The notes beneath the pieces were generated by a model that worked only from the letters and a program-made list of their open reading frames with translations, did not search any database and was not told the origin of the DNA. The position numbers were made by a program, and so were the translations under genes. DNA of 64,000 nucleotides from Marinosulfonomonas sp. (lineage in GTDB: Bacteria > Pseudomonadota > Alphaproteobacteria > Rhodobacterales > Rhodobacteraceae), in NCBI GenBank assembly GCA_026984915.1, contig JALSRG010000079.1:33407-97406 (forward strand), read 5' to 3'. Positions 45,340 through 54,154 of the stretch are shown here, piece after piece (within the stretch, counting starts at the first letter, position 1; every line of letters starts with the position of its first letter).

Positions 45340-46194
45340 TCAGATCAGCCGATACTGGCGCGCCTTGTTGCGCAAAAACGGCAGGCCATTGCCCATCACC
45401 TCGGCCTCGCCCGAGGCGACCGGACGCCAAACTGACAGGCCATAGGCGATTTCCGAGGGCATGTTGATGAAGCTTTCCATCGCCAGCCCGCCCTTGAAGC
45501 CGATTGCCGCGAGGGCGGCAAAGATCTCGTCCCAGTCACAGGTGCCGGCGCCGGGCGTGCCGCGGTCGCTTTCGGAAAGGTGAATGTAGCGCAGATGCTC
45601 GCGCCCGTCGAGAACGCCGTTGGCGGCGCCTTTTTCCTCGATGTTCATGTGGTAGGTGTCGAGATGTAGGAACATGTTCCCGGCCCCCACTTTCTCGATC
45701 ATCGCCACGCCTTGCGCTGCGGTGTTGATCAGGTGGGTCTCGTAGCGGTTCACCGGCTCGACCCCCAACAGGATGCCTCGCTTTTTCGCATGCGCTGCCG
45801 CGGTCGAAAGCGCGCGCGCCACGTTGTCGAGTTCGGCCTCGGTCGGCGGTTCTCCGGTGCGCTCGCCGATGCCGCCATAGATCACGCCCGACAGCGCCTC
45901 GGCGCCGATCTCGGCGGTCTTGTCGATGGCGACCTTGAGATGTTCGATCGCGCCCTCGGGGTTGCGCGATGCCCAGACCCCTTCGGGCAGCCCCAGCGAG
46001 GTGGTCGCCCTGAGTCCGTGTTTCTCCAGCAGGGCGCGGCTATGGTCCGCATCGACGGCAGGCGCGTTCAGCAGCGCAATCTCGATGAAGTCCATCTTGT
46101 ATTTCACCGCCGCCGCCACGGCCTTTTCTGCCCCTTCCCGGTCCCAGCTCATGGTCCACATGCTGGTGTGTACGCCAAATCCATGCATGATCAA
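45340..46194 (-). CDS. Sugar epimerase, D-tagatose/D-allulose 3-epimerase family
   Basis: The 284-residue TIM-barrel protein has the metal residues of the DTE/DPE family: GVEPVNRYETHLINT (Glu), LHLDTYHMNIEE (Asp), HLSESDRGTPG (His) and LAMESF (Glu). It interconverts ketohexoses at C3 with a divalent metal. The start overlaps the permease stop by 4 bases, so it is the metabolic enzyme of the importer operon. Exact sugar unknown. Confidence 0.88.
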   Translation of the reverse strand: MIMHGFGVHTSMWTMSWDREGAEKAVAAAVKYKMDFIEIALLNAPAVDADHSRALLEKHGLRATTSLGLPEGVWASRNPEGAIEHLKVAIDKTAEIGAEALSGVIYGGIGERTGEPPTEAELDNVARALSTAAAHAKKRGILLGVEPVNRYETHLINTAAQGVAMIEKVGAGNMFLHLDTYHMNIEEKGAANGVLDGREHLRYIHLSESDRGTPGAGTCDWDEIFAALAAIGFKGGLAMESFINMPSEIAYGLSVWRPVASGEAEVMGNGLPFLRNKARQYRLI

Positions 46195-47189
46195 TTCCTC
46201 CGTTTCTCAAATCGTTCCCGCACGCGCCCGGCCACAAAGCGCAGGATCATCACCGCGATCAGGAACAGCCCCCAGACCGCAGTGGACAGATGCTGGTTCG
46301 CCCCCAGAAGGTTCAACCCCGAGGATAGAACCTGCAGGATCACCAGCGCCAGCACCACCGGCACAACCCGGCCGAAACCGCCGAACGGGTCCACCCCGCC
46401 CAGGAAACAGGCCAGCACTGTGACCAGCAGCAGCGCCTCGCCATGGCCGACCCGGACCGAGTTGAAACGGGTCAGCATCAGGATGCCGGCAATGGCGCAG
46501 AGCAGGCCGGAAATGGTGTAGATCAGCGTCAGCGTGCGTTGGGTGTGGACGCCCGAATAGCGCGTGGCGTCGATGTTCGAACCGATCATGTAGACCGAAA
46601 ACCCGTGCCGCGTATGGCTGAGCAACACATGCATGGCGAAGGCGACCACGGCAAAGATGATCAACGGCACCGGCACCCCCAGGATGAAGCCATGCCCGAT
46701 CGGTTTCAGGTAATCGGGAAAGCCGGAAATGTCGCCACCGCGGGTCAGGAACTCGCCCAGCCCGCGCAGGAAGATCATCATCGCCAGCGACACCAAGATC
46801 GGGTGCGCGCCCACATAGGCGATCACCACCCCCATGAGAAAGCCGAAGAAGGCACCCACGAGCAATGCGGCCCCGGTGCCCACCAGGAAAGCCCAGAAAG
46901 GCGCATCCACACCGCCGTAGTAGTTGAGAATTGCCGCCAGGGTCAGCCCCGAGATGTTGGCGGTGAAGATGATCGCCAGGTTCAGCCCGCCCGAGATGAT
47001 CGGCGCCAGCATCGCCAGCGTCAGCAGTCCCAGAACCGGCAATTGAAAGGCCATGGAATCGAAATTCGCGGCTGACAGGAACTTGGGCGTGGCCAGCGAG
47101 AACCCGACCACCGCCAGCAGCAGAAAGGCCATGAGCCCCAGGACATCGTCGCCGTAAGTGGCGCGCAGGCGGCTCAACAGGCGGCTCAT
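46191..47189 (-). CDS. Sugar ABC transporter permease (RbsC family), second subunit
   Basis: The 332-residue permease has eight to ten membrane segments and the family patterns GGLNLAIIFTANISGL, GAHPILVSLAMMIFLRGLGE, YMIGSNIDATRYSG and LACFLGGVDPFGG. The ATG at 47189 overlaps the previous permease stop. The long open frame upstream of this start lies in another permease gene and is not used. It pairs with the gene at 47186-48184. Confidence 0.9.
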   Translation of the reverse strand: MSRLLSRLRATYGDDVLGLMAFLLLAVVGFSLATPKFLSAANFDSMAFQLPVLGLLTLAMLAPIISGGLNLAIIFTANISGLTLAAILNYYGGVDAPFWAFLVGTGAALLVGAFFGFLMGVVIAYVGAHPILVSLAMMIFLRGLGEFLTRGGDISGFPDYLKPIGHGFILGVPVPLIIFAVVAFAMHVLLSHTRHGFSVYMIGSNIDATRYSGVHTQRTLTLIYTISGLLCAIAGILMLTRFNSVRVGHGEALLLVTVLACFLGGVDPFGGFGRVVPVVLALVILQVLSSGLNLLGANQHLSTAVWGLFLIAVMILRFVAGRVRERFEKRRN

Positions 47190-48184
47190 TTCCAGCCCCC
47201 CACAGGAGGGCGCACGCGGCGGGCAAACGACAGGTTCGACGCCGAGATCGCGATCAGGATGATTGCCCCCACCACCATCTTGAAGGCAAAGGGCGAGACC
47301 CCCATCAGGTTCAGCCCGTTCTGGGTGAGCGCCACGATCATCACCCCCAGCACGCAGCCCAGCACCGAGCCGCGCCCGCCGCCCAGACGCGCGCCCCCCA
47401 GCACCACCGCCGCCAGCACGTCCAGTTCGCGCCCGATCAGCGCGTTGGGCACCACTTCCTGCACGATGTTCACCTGCATCAACCCACCGATCCCGGCCAT
47501 CATCCCCATCCAGCCGAAGGCCAGGAACTGCATCAGCGCGATATTGATGCCCAGCCGGCGCGCGCCTTCCGGGTTGTCGCCAAAGGCATAGAGCTGGCGT
47601 CCCAGCGTGGTGCGGTTGATCAACAGCCAGGTCGCGGCCAGGCAGAGGACCATGACCGCCACCGGCAGTGTCAGCTCGGCCCAGGTTCCGTTCGCGGTCT
47701 GATGTTCGAAGATGATGATCCGGTCCACCCACCAGTCGGGCAGGTTGTAGAGAAACCGACCCGAGGTAAAGAACATCAGCAATCCGAAAAAGGCGTTGAA
47801 GGTGGCGATGGTGACAACGATGGTGATGATGCGGAAATGGTGGATCAGGGTGGCATTGACAAAGCCCAACGCGATACCCAGCGCCCCGGCCACGACAAAG
47901 CCGATCGCCCAGTTGCCGCCGCCCAGTGCCTCGAACACATAGACCGCCACATACTGCACGACCGAGGCCGCCACCGCGAAGGAAATGTCTATGCCCCCCG
48001 CGATCAGCACCACCAACAGCCCGGCCGCCCAGATCAGATTGACGGCAGTGTTGTTCAGAAGCGACGTGAAGTTCACCAAGGTAAAGAAGCTGTCCGAGGC
48101 CAGGCTCAGGAACAGAACGATCGCCAGCACCACCAGCAAAAGGCGGGCTTCGGTCGGATAGTCGCGCAAGAATGCCTTAACCAT
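47186..48184 (-). CDS. Sugar ABC transporter permease (RbsC family), first subunit
   Basis: The 332-residue permease shows NLIWAAGLLVVLIAGGIDIS, IVVTIATFNAFFGLLMFF, LYAFGDNPEGARRLGIN and DVLAAVVLGGARLGGGRGSV, all of the RbsC family. The start ATG 48184 overlaps the ATPase stop by 8 bases. It forms the membrane pore with the next gene product. Confidence 0.91.
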   Translation of the reverse strand: MVKAFLRDYPTEARLLLVVLAIVLFLSLASDSFFTLVNFTSLLNNTAVNLIWAAGLLVVLIAGGIDISFAVAASVVQYVAVYVFEALGGGNWAIGFVVAGALGIALGFVNATLIHHFRIITIVVTIATFNAFFGLLMFFTSGRFLYNLPDWWVDRIIIFEHQTANGTWAELTLPVAVMVLCLAATWLLINRTTLGRQLYAFGDNPEGARRLGINIALMQFLAFGWMGMMAGIGGLMQVNIVQEVVPNALIGRELDVLAAVVLGGARLGGGRGSVLGCVLGVMIVALTQNGLNLMGVSPFAFKMVVGAIILIAISASNLSFARRVRPPVGGWK

Positions 48185-49691
48185 AAACCGCGGCCTCCAG
48201 TTCCTTGAGCGTGACCTTGCGCGGGTCGTATTCGCCCCGAATGCGGCCACCAGCCATGTGCAGCACCCGGTCGGCGTTGAAATAGACCTCGGGCACCTCG
48301 TCCGAGATCATCAGGATCGCCAGCCCCTTTTCGGCCAGGACGCGGATGATGCGGAAAATGCCGGCGCGTGCGCCCACATCCACGCCCACGGTCGGGCTGT
48401 CGAGGATCAGCACCCGCGGGTTGGTGGCCAGCCATTTGGCCAGGACCACCCGCTGCTGGTTGCCCCCTGAAAGGGTCGAAACCGGATCACCGGGCTGGCC
48501 GGCCTTGATCGAAAGCTCGCGCAGCCAGTGTTCGACGCGCCCGGCCTTTTCGGTGGGCGAAATCAGTCCCGTGCGCCTGGAAATGCGCGACAGGATCGGC
48601 AGCACGATGTTGTCAGCAATCGCCTGCGGCTGCACCAGCCCCAGCGACAAGCGATCTTCAGAGACATAGGCGATGCCTTCAGCCACCGCATCGCGGTTCG
48701 AGCGCAGGTGCAACGCGCGTCCCAACAGGCGAATGGCGCCGGTATCGGGCCGGGTCATGCCGAAAAGCGCGTGCCCCAGCTCGCTGCGCCCGGCCCCGAT
48801 CAGGCCAGTCAGGCCGACGACTTCACCCTTGTGGACGGTGAGGCTCACATCCTCGAATTCACCATGGCGGCTCAGCCCCTCGACCTCCAATACGGCAGGC
48901 GCGCCGGTCATGTCGCGCGCCGCCACCTCGGCGCCGAACGTCTTGCCGGTCATCAACTCGGTCAGGCGCGATTGCGTCATGCCCTCGGCCTCGAATACGC
49001 CGACCAGCTTGCCGTCGCGCAGCACCGTGACCCGGTCGGCGATGTCCAGAACCTCGGCCAGCCGGTGGCTGACAAACACCACCGAAACCCCGCGCGCCGC
49101 CAGCTTGCGGACCACCCCCAGCAGGCTGTCGGTTTCCGATTGCGTCAGCGAGGCGGTCGGTTCGTCCATGAAGATCAGCTTTGCGTCGCTGATCAGCGCG
49201 CGCGCAATCGCCACGATCTGTCGCTGGGCAATCGGCAGGGTATTGAGCCGCGCATCCAGGTCGATATCCTCGCCCAGCGTTTCAAGAATCGCTGCCGATC
49301 GTGCGCGCAGGCTGCGGTAACTGACCAGCCGGGGCAGGTTGCCCAGGAGCGTCTCGAACGCGATGTTCTCGGCCACGCTCATTTCGGGAAACAGTGCCAG
49401 GTCCTGCCAGATCACGGCAATGCCGTTCTGGCGCGCGATATTGGGCGTGACCGAGGCGACGCGCCGACCGAAAAACGCCATTTCGACGCCGAGTTCGGGC
49501 GTATAGACCCCGGTGATGATCTTGATCAGCGTGGATTTGCCACAGCCGTTTTCCCCGGCCAGACAGTGCACTTCGCCGGGCATGACCTCGAAATCCACGT
49601 CATCCAAAGCATGCACGCCGCCGAATACCTTGGAGACGTGGCGAAATGAAATCGCCGGGGTCAGGGCTGCACCGGGGGTGTCAAGAGCCAT
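48177..49691 (-). CDS. Sugar ABC transporter ATP-binding protein, two nucleotide domains (RbsA/FrcA type)
   Basis: The 504-residue protein has two ATPase domains. The first has GENGCGKST, the degenerate signature PIAQRQIVAIARAL and Walker B FMDEPTASL. The second has the family's degenerate Walker A GLIGAGRSELG, signature LSGGNQQRVVLAKWL and Walker B LILDSPTVGVDVG, where Ser replaces the catalytic Glu. This form is seen in FrcA-like importers, so only the first domain may hydrolyse ATP. Lies 6 bases after the SIS gene. Confidence 0.92.
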   Translation of the reverse strand: MALDTPGAALTPAISFRHVSKVFGGVHALDDVDFEVMPGEVHCLAGENGCGKSTLIKIITGVYTPELGVEMAFFGRRVASVTPNIARQNGIAVIWQDLALFPEMSVAENIAFETLLGNLPRLVSYRSLRARSAAILETLGEDIDLDARLNTLPIAQRQIVAIARALISDAKLIFMDEPTASLTQSETDSLLGVVRKLAARGVSVVFVSHRLAEVLDIADRVTVLRDGKLVGVFEAEGMTQSRLTELMTGKTFGAEVAARDMTGAPAVLEVEGLSRHGEFEDVSLTVHKGEVVGLTGLIGAGRSELGHALFGMTRPDTGAIRLLGRALHLRSNRDAVAEGIAYVSEDRLSLGLVQPQAIADNIVLPILSRISRRTGLISPTEKAGRVEHWLRELSIKAGQPGDPVSTLSGGNQQRVVLAKWLATNPRVLILDSPTVGVDVGARAGIFRIIRVLAEKGLAILMISDEVPEVYFNADRVLHMAGGRIRGEYDPRKVTLKELEAAVYG

Positions 49692-49697
49692 GGGCGT

Positions 49698-50252
49698 TTA
49701 TTCCAGATTGGTGTGGTTGGCCCGCATATCCTCGGCCGTGATGCCAAGGCGCGCCATCAGCTTGAGGATCATCACCTCAAACAGCACAAACAGCGCGCCT
49801 TCGTAGAGCGAGCCCATGGGCAGCACGGATGTGCGCGCTTCGCCCTGGTCGTCGGCCATGGTCTGGGCCGGCAGGTGCAAAACGTAATCGGCCAGCGCGG
49901 CGCCGCGGCTGTCGGGTTGGGCAGTGATGAAAACGATGTCGGCGCCTGCATCGCGCGCCACCTGCATCAACGCCACCCCGGTCGAAATCTCGCCCGGCCC
50001 GATGGTGACCAGAAACAGATCGCCCGGCCCCACCGGCGGCGTGGTCATGTCGCCTTCCACATGGGTATCCAGCCCCATGTGATATAGCCGCATGGCAAAC
50101 CCCATGATCTGCAGCTTTTCGCGTCCGCCGGCAAACACCACGATGCGTTTTGCGGAGGCGATCATCGAGGCCGCCCTGTCGACGGCGGCGTCATCCAACC
50201 GCTCGAAGACCCCGGCTAATTCGTTCAGTGCCTGCCTGTAAAGTGACGACAT
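49698..50252 (-). CDS. SIS-domain sugar isomerase (6-phospho-3-hexuloisomerase-like)
   Basis: The 184-residue SIS protein has RIVVFAGGREKLQIMGFAMR, GDLFLVTIGPGEISTGVALM, DIVFITAQPDSRGAALAD and the C-terminal VLPMGSLYEGALFVLFEVMI typical of the PHI (HxlB) group. With the 3-epimerase it suggests 3-keto or C3-epimer sugar phosphate chemistry. It sits between the binding protein and the ATPase genes, behind a hairpin. Confidence 0.85.
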   Translation of the reverse strand: MSSLYRQALNELAGVFERLDDAAVDRAASMIASAKRIVVFAGGREKLQIMGFAMRLYHMGLDTHVEGDMTTPPVGPGDLFLVTIGPGEISTGVALMQVARDAGADIVFITAQPDSRGAALADYVLHLPAQTMADDQGEARTSVLPMGSLYEGALFVLFEVMILKLMARLGITAEDMRANHTNLE

Positions 50253-50303
50253 CCGTCCGCCCGCCCGTTTTCAGAAAATCCGATCCCCGTGAGGGGAGGC
50301 GAG

Positions 50304-50329
50304 AAAGGCCACGGTATCGCGTAGCCTTT
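50304..50329 (-). terminator. Attenuator-like hairpin between binding protein and SIS gene
   Basis: AAAGGCCACG (50304-50313) pairs with CGTAGCCTTT (50320-50329), ten pairs with one wobble, then TTTCTC on the minus strand. It would keep the binding-protein message more abundant than the rest, as seen for phnD. Confidence 0.6.
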
Positions 50330-50347
50330 CCCCTTGTCATGTATTGA

Positions 50348-51340
50348 TCACAGACCTAGGTCGGCCAGTTCGTCAACCGTATCTTTGTTGATCGGGATGA
50401 GGTTGTCGGTGATGATGTTGTGCGTGGCCATATCCGGATGCACTTCGCCCAGACCCTCGATGGTCATGCCGTCGGTGATCGGGGTGCCCTCTGCCAGCAT
50501 CTTGCCGATGCGCACGAACACCCGCCCGGCTTCGGCCGGGTTCCACATGAACCCGCCAAGAATAGCACCGGACTTGACCAACTTGCGCCCCTGTCCCGGC
50601 GAGAACGGTCCGAGCACGAAGAACTTGCCGATCATGCGCCGTTCCTCGATGGCCCGTCCGGCGCCGATCGGTCCCTGGCTGCCAAAGGCCAGAATACCCT
50701 TGAGGTTCGGGTGCGCCGCCATCAGGTCAAGCGTTGTCTTGCGGCTGTCATCGACGCTTTCGGCCACGCCATAGCGCTCGCCGATCAGGGCCATTCCCGG
50801 GTATTTGTCCTTCAGATAAGCAATCGCTGCATCCGCCCAGGCATTGTGCAGCGGCACTGTGAGCGAACCGACGAACACCGCATATTCGCCCTTGCCGCCC
50901 ATCGCCTGGGCCAGCAATTCGGCGTGGGTTTCGCCAAAGCCCTTGACCGAGGCCAACTCAAAATCCCAGTCCTTGTTCTGAATGCCCGGCCCTTCGTGCG
51001 AAACCACCTTGATACCTGCAGCGCGCGCCTTGGCCAGAACCGGCTCCAGCGCCGCCTCGTCATTGGGCACGACGCCAATCACATCGACACCCTTGGCAAT
51101 AAGGTCCTCGATCGCACGCACCTGCAACGCCGGGTCCGCACTGGTCGGGCCGATCATCGTCGCGTCAACCCCAAGCTGGGCGCCGGTTTCCTTGATGCCA
51201 GTTTCCATGGCATTGAACCAAGGGATGCCGCCAATTTTCACGACGATTCCCATCGTCGGCTTGTCCTGTGCCTGCGCGCCAAACGCGAACGCAACTGCGA
51301 GCGCGGCACCGGCCAGAACGGTCGAAAACTTTTTCATCAT
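50348..51340 (-). CDS. Periplasmic sugar-binding protein (RbsB/LsrB-like)
   Basis: The 330-residue protein starts MMKKFSTVLAGAALAVAFAF with signal cleavage near AQA-QD, then type I periplasmic binding protein sequence: MGIVVKIGGIPWFNAMETGI, IEDLIAKGVDVIGVVPNDEA, HPNLKGILAFGSQGPIGAGR. A GGAGG site precedes ATG 51340. It feeds the importer encoded downstream. A LacI-type operator lies in its promoter region. Confidence 0.92.
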   Translation of the reverse strand: MMKKFSTVLAGAALAVAFAFGAQAQDKPTMGIVVKIGGIPWFNAMETGIKETGAQLGVDATMIGPTSADPALQVRAIEDLIAKGVDVIGVVPNDEAALEPVLAKARAAGIKVVSHEGPGIQNKDWDFELASVKGFGETHAELLAQAMGGKGEYAVFVGSLTVPLHNAWADAAIAYLKDKYPGMALIGERYGVAESVDDSRKTTLDLMAAHPNLKGILAFGSQGPIGAGRAIEERRMIGKFFVLGPFSPGQGRKLVKSGAILGGFMWNPAEAGRVFVRIGKMLAEGTPITDGMTIEGLGEVHPDMATHNIITDNLIPINKDTVDELADLGL

Positions 51341-51376
51341 GTCCTCCCAAAGACGTGACCGGGGTATCCGGTCGTT

Positions 51377-51394
51377 TGCACAAACGATTGTGCA
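51377..51394. promoter_or_regulatory. LacI-type operator near the binding-protein gene
   Basis: TGCACAA-ACGA-TTGTGCA is a perfect 7-bp inverted repeat, 37 bases upstream of the binding-protein start. Confidence 0.7.
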
Positions 51395-51465
51395 GTTTGT
51401 GAAACAAAATCTGCCAAGTCGCTCCGCCATGCTTGGATGGACCGACGAGATCGCGGGATTCGGTT

Positions 51466-51485
51466 TGCACAATCGATATTGCGCA
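51466..51485. promoter_or_regulatory. Second LacI-type operator
   Basis: TGCACAAT-CGAT-ATTGCGCA matches the first operator in its left half (TGCACAA, CGAT) and is imperfect at one base. It lies 68 bases before the lacI-type start. Two sites suggest looping or control of both genes. Confidence 0.6.
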
Positions 51486-51552
51486 TCGCATCAAAAAACC
51501 GCAAACTAGTCAAGACTAAACATTTACCAAATGTCAGGAAGCAATCGAACAC

Positions 51553-52596
51553 ATGCCTCGCAAGAAGCAGAAACCCACGATCTACGACATTGCCGAGGTC
51601 AGCGGCGCATCGCCTTCGACGGTGAGCTCGGTACTCAATGGCAGTTGGAAAAACCGCCGCATCCGCGCCGACACGGCCCAGCGCATCCGCGAGATTGCCG
51701 CCAGCCAGGGCTATTCGGCAAACCTGCAGGCCCGAGGTCTGCGCAAGGCGAAATCCGGGTTGGTGGGGATGATCCTGCCGGTGCATGACAACCGGTTCTT
51801 TTCCTCGATCAGCCAGAGCTTCGAAGCCAATGCGCGCGAACGCGACCTATGCCCGGTGATCGCCTCGACGCTCCGCGACCCCCAGGAAGAAATCCGCACG
51901 GTCGAGACCCTGATTTCCTATGCGGTCGAGGCCGTGTTCATCGTCGGCGCCACCGATCCAGAGGCGCTGCACCGCATCTGTTCCGCGGCGAATGTGGCGC
52001 ATATCTTTGTCGATCTGCCCGGCCCCGACGCACCTTCGGTGGTGTCGGACAATATCCACGGCGCCCGTTTGCTGACCCAGACCATCCTCGACGAAATGCC
52101 TGCCGACAAGGGCCAGGCCCGCCCCTATTTTATCGGCGGTGTGGCCGATGATTATGCCACCAGCCGGCGTATCGAGGCCTTTCGCAGTGTGGTCATGGAA
52201 ACCCTGGGCGGGATGGAGGACGACCAGATCATCGCCTGCGGCTATGCGCCAGGGCGCGCGGCGCGCGAAATCGCCGCCCTTTGCGACCGGATGGGCCGGC
52301 TGCCGGAAGGGTTGTTCGTCAATTCACTCACCGCCTTTGAGGGGGTGCTCGGCCATTTCGTAACCCTGCCGCACGAAGCTTTCGATGGCAGCGTTATCGG
52401 CTGCTATGACTATGACCCGTTCGGCGCCTTTCTGCGCTTTCCGGTGCACATGATGCGGCAGAATTCAGACGCCTTGATCAGCGCCGCTTTCGCACAATTC
52501 GACACCGGCGACTTCAGCCCGCGCCTGATCATGATCAAGCCCGACCTGATCGCCCCGCGCACTATTTATCGCGGCCGTTTCGTGGAATTCGGCTAA
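51553..52596 (+). CDS. LacI-family repressor of the sugar operon
   Basis: The 347-residue regulator has an N-terminal HTH (TIYDIAEVSGASPSTVSSVL) with hinge helix region ANLQARGLRKAKSG, followed by a periplasmic-binding-protein-like sensor domain. It is divergent from the sugar importer with two matching operators in between. Effector probably the imported sugar or its phosphate. Only 5 bases after its stop, IS481 debris begins, so the right end of the block was cut there. Confidence 0.92.
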   Translation: MPRKKQKPTIYDIAEVSGASPSTVSSVLNGSWKNRRIRADTAQRIREIAASQGYSANLQARGLRKAKSGLVGMILPVHDNRFFSSISQSFEANARERDLCPVIASTLRDPQEEIRTVETLISYAVEAVFIVGATDPEALHRICSAANVAHIFVDLPGPDAPSVVSDNIHGARLLTQTILDEMPADKGQARPYFIGGVADDYATSRRIEAFRSVVMETLGGMEDDQIIACGYAPGRAAREIAALCDRMGRLPEGLFVNSLTAFEGVLGHFVTLPHEAFDGSVIGCYDYDPFGAFLRFPVHMMRQNSDALISAAFAQFDTGDFSPRLIMIKPDLIAPRTIYRGRFVEFG

Positions 52597-52601
52597 CCGG
52601 C

Positions 52602-52769
52602 CAGCTGGAGACGCACATCAATGACTTCATCGCGGCATACAATGACGCGCGCCGCCTGAAGACACTGCAAGGCCTGACGCCCTACGAATACATCTGCAAA
52701 ATCTGGACATCGGAGCCAGATCGCTTCACTGTCGATCCAACCCACCACACTCCGGGACCAAACACCTAG
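52602..52769 (+). pseudogene. IS481-family transposase C-terminal fragment
   Basis: QLETHINDFIAAYNDARRLK, then TLQGLTPYEYICKIWTSEPD and RFTVDPTHHTPGPNT-stop, is the end of an IS481 transposase. It has no start and begins 5 bases after the LacI gene. Confidence 0.85.
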
Positions 52770-52843
52770 GGCGTGTCGCGTCGGATCGGATTCGGGCTTC
52801 CCAGCCTTGATGATTTGTGATTCCATGTTTTTCAAGGAACAAC

Positions 52844-53210
52844 ATGGAGGCGAATATGGGCAAACCTCATCCTATTGCGTTGCGTGAGAGGGCGGTTGGC
52901 TATGTGGAGGCCGGCCACAGCCATCGCGCGGCCGCGGCACTGGTCAGGGCGGTTTCAGGTTTCGGTGAAGTTCGTGAATGATATGGTGCGGCTGAAGCGC
53001 GATCCCGGGTCGCTGGCGGCCAGACCGCAAGGCAATCCGGGAATTGGCAAGCTGACGCCCTACGCCGGTTGGGTGCGCGACCGGATCGACAGCAAGGGCG
53101 ATCTGACGCTGGACGAACTGGTGATCCTCTTGCGCTATACGAGGGCTCCGCGCGCGACGCGCTTGCCCAACCCGAAACCGACGACTATCAACCCCGCAGA
53201 CTCTCGTTAT
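52844..53210 (+). pseudogene. IS630-family transposase N-terminal fragment, frameshifted
   Basis: MGKPHPIALRERAVGYVEAG then HSHRAAAA starts the HTH of an IS630 transposase. The frame shifts near 52935 and continues as FQVSVKFVNDMVRLKRDPGS, PQGNPGIGKLTPYAGWVRDR and KGDLTLDELVILL before homology is lost. The DDE domain is missing. Confidence 0.82.
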
Positions 53211-53241
53211 GAATGAGGGACCACCGGGGGGCAGGTCACTT

Positions 53242-54048
53242 TTAATCTTCGATCAGATCAACGGCTTCCTGTGCTGTCTCGACAAAATGAAACAGCTGCA
53301 GATCTTCGGCCGAAATCGTGCCTGCTTCTGCCAGAGCGTCCCAATTGATGATCTTTCGCCAGAATTCTTCCCCGAACAACAGGAACGGTACCGGTTCCAT
53401 TCGTTTTGTCTGGATCAGGGTCAGCGTTTCAAACATCTCGTCCATGGTGCCAAACCCGCCCGGAAACACGACAACAGCCTTGGCCCGCATCAGGAAATGC
53501 ATCTTGCGAATGGCGAAATAGTGAAAATTGAAACACAGTTCCGGCGTTACATATTGATTTGGAGCCTGTTCATGGGGAAGCACGATATTCAAGCCTATAG
53601 ACCTTCCTCCGACATCCGCAGCGCCTCGGTTCGCGGCCTCCATCACCCCTGGGCCACCGCCAGACATGATGACATTTTCCCGCCCGCCGGATTGCATGCT
53701 TCTCAGGGTTACCAGGCGGGCGAATTCACGTGCTTCGTCGTAATACCTTGAAAGAGCCGCAAGTGTCTCTGTGCGCGCTTCATGCTTTTTCTCGGGCTCT
53801 GGAATCCGTGCGCCGCCAAACAAGACTATGGTCGATTCTATGTTCTGTTCCGTCATCAGCATTTCCGGTTTCAGCAGTTCCAACTGCAGTCGAACCGGAC
53901 GCAACTCTTCGCGGCACATAAAGTCGTCATCGGTAAAGGCCAGCCGATAGGACGGGGAACGCGTTTGTGGCGTATCCGGAATTTCGCGAACGGTTTTAAC
54001 ATCTTCGCGTGCATGCCGAAACGCGTGGCGGCGGCTGTCACTTGTCAT
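53242..54048 (-). CDS. LOG-family (TIGR00730) Rossmann-fold protein
   Basis: The 268-residue protein has the LOG motifs FGGARIPEPE, MSGGGPGVMEAANRGA and FPGGFGTMDEMFETLTLIQT (PGGxGTxxE). Such proteins are nucleoside 5'-monophosphate phosphoribohydrolases (cytokinin-activating in some species) rather than lysine decarboxylases. The start at 54048 follows GAGGAT. Its 3' end is duplicated at 23530-23651, and the DNA beyond the stop is IS630 debris. Divergent from dapD. Confidence 0.9.
   Translation of the reverse strand: MTSDSRRHAFRHAREDVKTVREIPDTPQTRSPSYRLAFTDDDFMCREELRPVRLQLELLKPEMLMTEQNIESTIVLFGGARIPEPEKKHEARTETLAALSRYYDEAREFARLVTLRSMQSGGRENVIMSGGGPGVMEAANRGAADVGGRSIGLNIVLPHEQAPNQYVTPELCFNFHYFAIRKMHFLMRAKAVVVFPGGFGTMDEMFETLTLIQTKRMEPVPFLLFGEEFWRKIINWDALAEAGTISAEDLQLFHFVETAQEAVDLIED
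53244..53365 (+). repeat. Right copy of 122-bp direct repeat (inside LOG gene)
   Basis: Same as 23530-23651 except one base (C here, A on the left, in the AGCGTCC-AATTGATG segment). It is the 3' end of the intact LOG gene. The repeats diverge right after the T of the stop codon: TAA here, TGA on the left. Confidence 0.9.
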
Positions 54049-54154
54049 GATTATCCTCTTGATTAGATCGCATTGCTTCAAAGATCACATGCGTCTATAG
54101 CCTTTCGAAGGGCAATGCCAGACATGTAATCGCGACAACAGCAGGATCCACATC

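Noticed and set aside
47190..47732. N-terminal extension of the second sugar permease
   Set aside because: It lies inside the first permease gene in another frame and gives Gly/Arg/Ala-rich sequence; ATG 47189 yields the normal permease length.
48528..49649. Plus-strand frame of 373 codons opposite the sugar ATPase gene
   Set aside because: Shadow of a G+C-rich gene whose Walker and signature motifs are clear on the other strand.
50420..51358. Plus-strand frame of 312 codons opposite the sugar-binding protein
   Set aside because: Antisense to a signal-peptide-bearing binding protein; no motif.
23530..53365. Site-specific integrase or tRNA attachment site for the island
   Set aside because: No integrase gene and no tRNA-like sequence were found at either edge; only a resolvase scrap exists inside.
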